A stretch of 5,772 bases of DNA from Lachnospiraceae bacterium (GTDB lineage: Bacteria; Bacillota_A; Clostridia; Lachnospirales; Lachnospiraceae), in the NCBI GenBank assembly GCA_017553965.1, contig JAFZJK010000113.1, positions 1 to 5,772 on the forward strand, in the 5' to 3' direction. Below, piece by piece: positions 4,411 through 5,772 of this stretch (positions are counted from its first letter, which is position 1; the number at the start of each line of letters is the position of its first letter). The position numbers and the translations under genes are program-made. The notes beneath the pieces were generated by a model that was not told where the DNA came from, made no database searches, and saw only the letters and a program-made list of their open reading frames with translations.

Positions 4411-4422
4411 GAAAGCTGTGCC

Positions 4423-4437
4423 TCTCCAAAAAGGAGG
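4423..4437 (+). promoter_or_regulatory. Small hairpin over the integrase ribosome binding site
   Basis: CTCC (4424-4427) pairs with GGAG (4433-4436) around a loop of five A, extended by a U-G pair. The paired right arm is the centre of AAGGAGGT (4431-4438). It starts 13 bases after the ribbon-helix-helix stop codon, close enough for a terminating ribosome to disturb it. Confidence 0.4.
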
Positions 4438-4445
4438 TAAACAGA

Positions 4446-5636
4446 TTGGCACAGAGCAGGAAGGACTCCCGCGGCTATGCGCTCAGAAGCGGTGAGTGTC
4501 AACGGGCAGACGGACGCTATTCGTATTCTTACACTGACAGAAACAGAAAGCGTCACACCGTCTACGGAAAAGATCTCGTGGAACTTCGAAAAAAGGAACA
4601 GCAGATCAGACGTGATCTGGAGGATGGACTGGATCCCCAGAGAGCAGAGCGTGTTACAGTCAACGAGGTATTTGATTCGTACATCAAACAGAAATACGAC
4701 CTCAAGCCTACGACCAGGACGAATTACGTTTATACCTATGACCACTATGTCAGGGAGACTTTCGGAAAGCGGCGGTTGATACAGGTTCGTTATACGGATG
4801 TAAGGGAATACTACTATTCTCTTTTATTAGAAGAGAAACTTTCCCCGGCAACAGTCGATAACGTTCATACCGTGCTTCATCCGGCGTTCCAGATGGCAGT
4901 CCGTGACGGACTCATCCGTGTAAATCCGGCAGCCGGAGTTCTCGGAGAGATCAAGAAGAGTCATGTATGGGTTAAGACCAAGCGTAAGTCGCTCACGGTA
5001 CCTGAGCAGAAAGCATTCATGAACTACCTTTATTCCAACCATCAGTATCAGGGATGGAAACCGGTCATAACAGTTTTGATCGGAAGCGGGATGAGGATCG
5101 GAGAGTGCCTTGGCCTCAGATGGGAGGATCTGGATTTCGAAAACAGGATCATCGATATCAATCACAGCCTTGTACACCGCAAGGTGGATGATTCGGGAAC
5201 CAACTTCCACATCAACACTCCGAAGACGGAGGCAGGATGTCGCAGGATCCCGATGATCGGGGAAGTGTATGATGCATTCCTGGAGGAATATCAGATCCAG
5301 CAGATCACCGGCTTTTGCACGCAGGAGATCGATGGTTATTCAGGGTTCGTATTTGCAAGTTCCGGTGGAACGATAACGATACCTTCAGAAGTGAATCATG
5401 CGATCCACAACATCACGGCAGACTATAATAAAGAAGAGACTGCCAATGCGAAGAGAGAAAAGAGAGAGCCTCTGCTCCTTCCGGACTTCTCCGCACACCA
5501 CTTGAGACACACCTTCTGTACCAGACTTTGCGAGAATGAAAGCAACATCAAGGTGATACAGTCAGTCATGGGCCATAAGGATGTTCAGACTACTTTGGAT
5601 ATCTACGCTGACTGCACCGAGGATAAGAAGAAGTAA
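4446..5636 (+). CDS. int: Tyrosine recombinase / integrase (Tn916/phage type)
   Basis: The 396-residue protein has an N-terminal arm-type DNA-binding region (about 8-60, with YSYSYTDRNRKRHTVYGKDL), a SAM-like core-binding domain (about 70-165) and a C-terminal catalytic domain (about 180-396). The full catalytic set is visible: R217 (GSGMRIGECLGLRWED), K260 (TPKTEAGCRRIPM), H351 and R354 (HHLRHTFC), H377 (MGHKDVQTTLD) and nucleophile Y387 (DIYAD). It should therefore be active in integrating and excising the element. The start is TTG at 4446, chosen because AAGGAGGT (4431-4438) lies 7 bases upstream and the arm domain begins at once; the next ATG would remove much of the protein. It is co-transcribed with the ribbon-helix-helix gene. 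The TTG start and a hairpin on the ribosome binding site suggest low translation. Its location beside a putative Xis and near the window's right edge fits an element end. Confidence 0.95.
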   Translation: MAQSRKDSRGYALRSGECQRADGRYSYSYTDRNRKRHTVYGKDLVELRKKEQQIRRDLEDGLDPQRAERVTVNEVFDSYIKQKYDLKPTTRTNYVYTYDHYVRETFGKRRLIQVRYTDVREYYYSLLLEEKLSPATVDNVHTVLHPAFQMAVRDGLIRVNPAAGVLGEIKKSHVWVKTKRKSLTVPEQKAFMNYLYSNHQYQGWKPVITVLIGSGMRIGECLGLRWEDLDFENRIIDINHSLVHRKVDDSGTNFHINTPKTEAGCRRIPMIGEVYDAFLEEYQIQQITGFCTQEIDGYSGFVFASSGGTITIPSEVNHAIHNITADYNKEETANAKREKREPLLLPDFSAHHLRHTFCTRLCENESNIKVIQSVMGHKDVQTTLDIYADCTEDKKK

Positions 5637-5682
5637 GTCATCAAGAACATGGAAGATAAGATTTTTGTATTGTAAAAGTGCC

Positions 5683-5708
5683 TGTGAAAACAGTGCATAT
5701 TTTTCACA
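5683..5708. repeat. Inverted repeat TGTGAAAA-N10-TTTTCACA after the integrase gene
   Basis: Perfect 8-bp arms at 5683-5690 and 5701-5708 surround a 10-base spacer. No T run follows on either strand, so it is a poor terminator. Being between an integrase gene and a probable element end, it may be an arm- or core-type recombinase or Xis site. CGTCTT at 5721-5726 and 5742-5747 is a possible short direct repeat. The element boundary and att core cannot be placed from one end alone. Confidence 0.35.
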
Positions 5709-5772
5709 CAAAATACCATACGTCTTAGTCCATAGAACAACCGTCTTTTTAGGTTTGACGCACCTGGTACCA

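Noticed and set aside
5683..5708. Inverted repeat as the integrase terminator
   Set aside because: No T tract follows the hairpin on either strand and the stem is mostly A-U, so it was listed as a repeat only.
1..5772. CRISPR array, tRNA or rRNA genes, intact transposase genes
   Set aside because: None seen: the only regular repeats are the four 23-bp units without spacers, and no cloverleaf or transposase motif was recognised by eye.

Overview
The window looks like part of an integrated mobile element (integrative/conjugative element, mobilizable island or prophage-like island) from a low-to-moderate GC Firmicute, most likely a Clostridia/Lachnospiraceae gut bacterium. The grounds are strong AGGAGG-type ribosome binding sites throughout, consensus sigma-A promoters with 17-bp spacers, an XRE/S24 repressor, a DUF6462-like small protein, and a Tn916/phage-type tyrosine recombinase at the right end. 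The taxonomic call is from family resemblance and gene style, not from a database search.

Left control region (1-760): a partial XRE-S24 (CI/LexA-type) repressor is read leftwards off the window edge. Between it and the rightward genes lies a divergent promoter region. One promoter faces each way, both carry the same TATATTAGA -10 block, a third copy sits between them, and a 27-bp dyad lies at the centre. The rightward transcript would begin with about 130 nt of GC-rich, hairpin-forming leader. It then enters a very short reading frame whose stop overlaps the start of a zinc-ribbon protein gene (760-1161), which is followed by an intrinsic terminator.

Middle (1290-3190): a small XRE-family regulator (1363-1701) has its ribosome binding site partly inside a long hairpin. 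It is followed directly by four 23-bp tandem repeats. These run into and through the promoter of a 431-residue ATPase of the AAA_14/DUF4143 type with a PD-(D/E)XK-like C-terminus (1826-3121). That gene ends at a good intrinsic terminator. The XRE gene, repeat array and ATPase form a cargo cassette with its own promoter.

Right end (3190-5772): a noncoding stretch of about 145 bp contains several inverted repeats and ends in a hairpin that hides the ribosome binding site of a 190-residue phage-regulator-like protein (3335-3907). That gene is tightly followed by a DUF6462/excisionase-like protein (3911-4132). A separate near-consensus promoter then drives a 56-residue ribbon-helix-helix protein (4240-4410) and a tyrosine integrase (4446-5636) that starts with TTG. 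The last 136 bases hold an inverted repeat and probably lie at or near the element's right end.

Working model (inference): the S24 repressor holds the divergent early region in check, while the small regulators and the integrase/excisionase module control excision. The ATPase cassette is accessory cargo under separate repeat-based control. The best candidates for undescribed biology are the repeat-controlled ATPase cassette and the RNA-structured leader before the 3335 gene.
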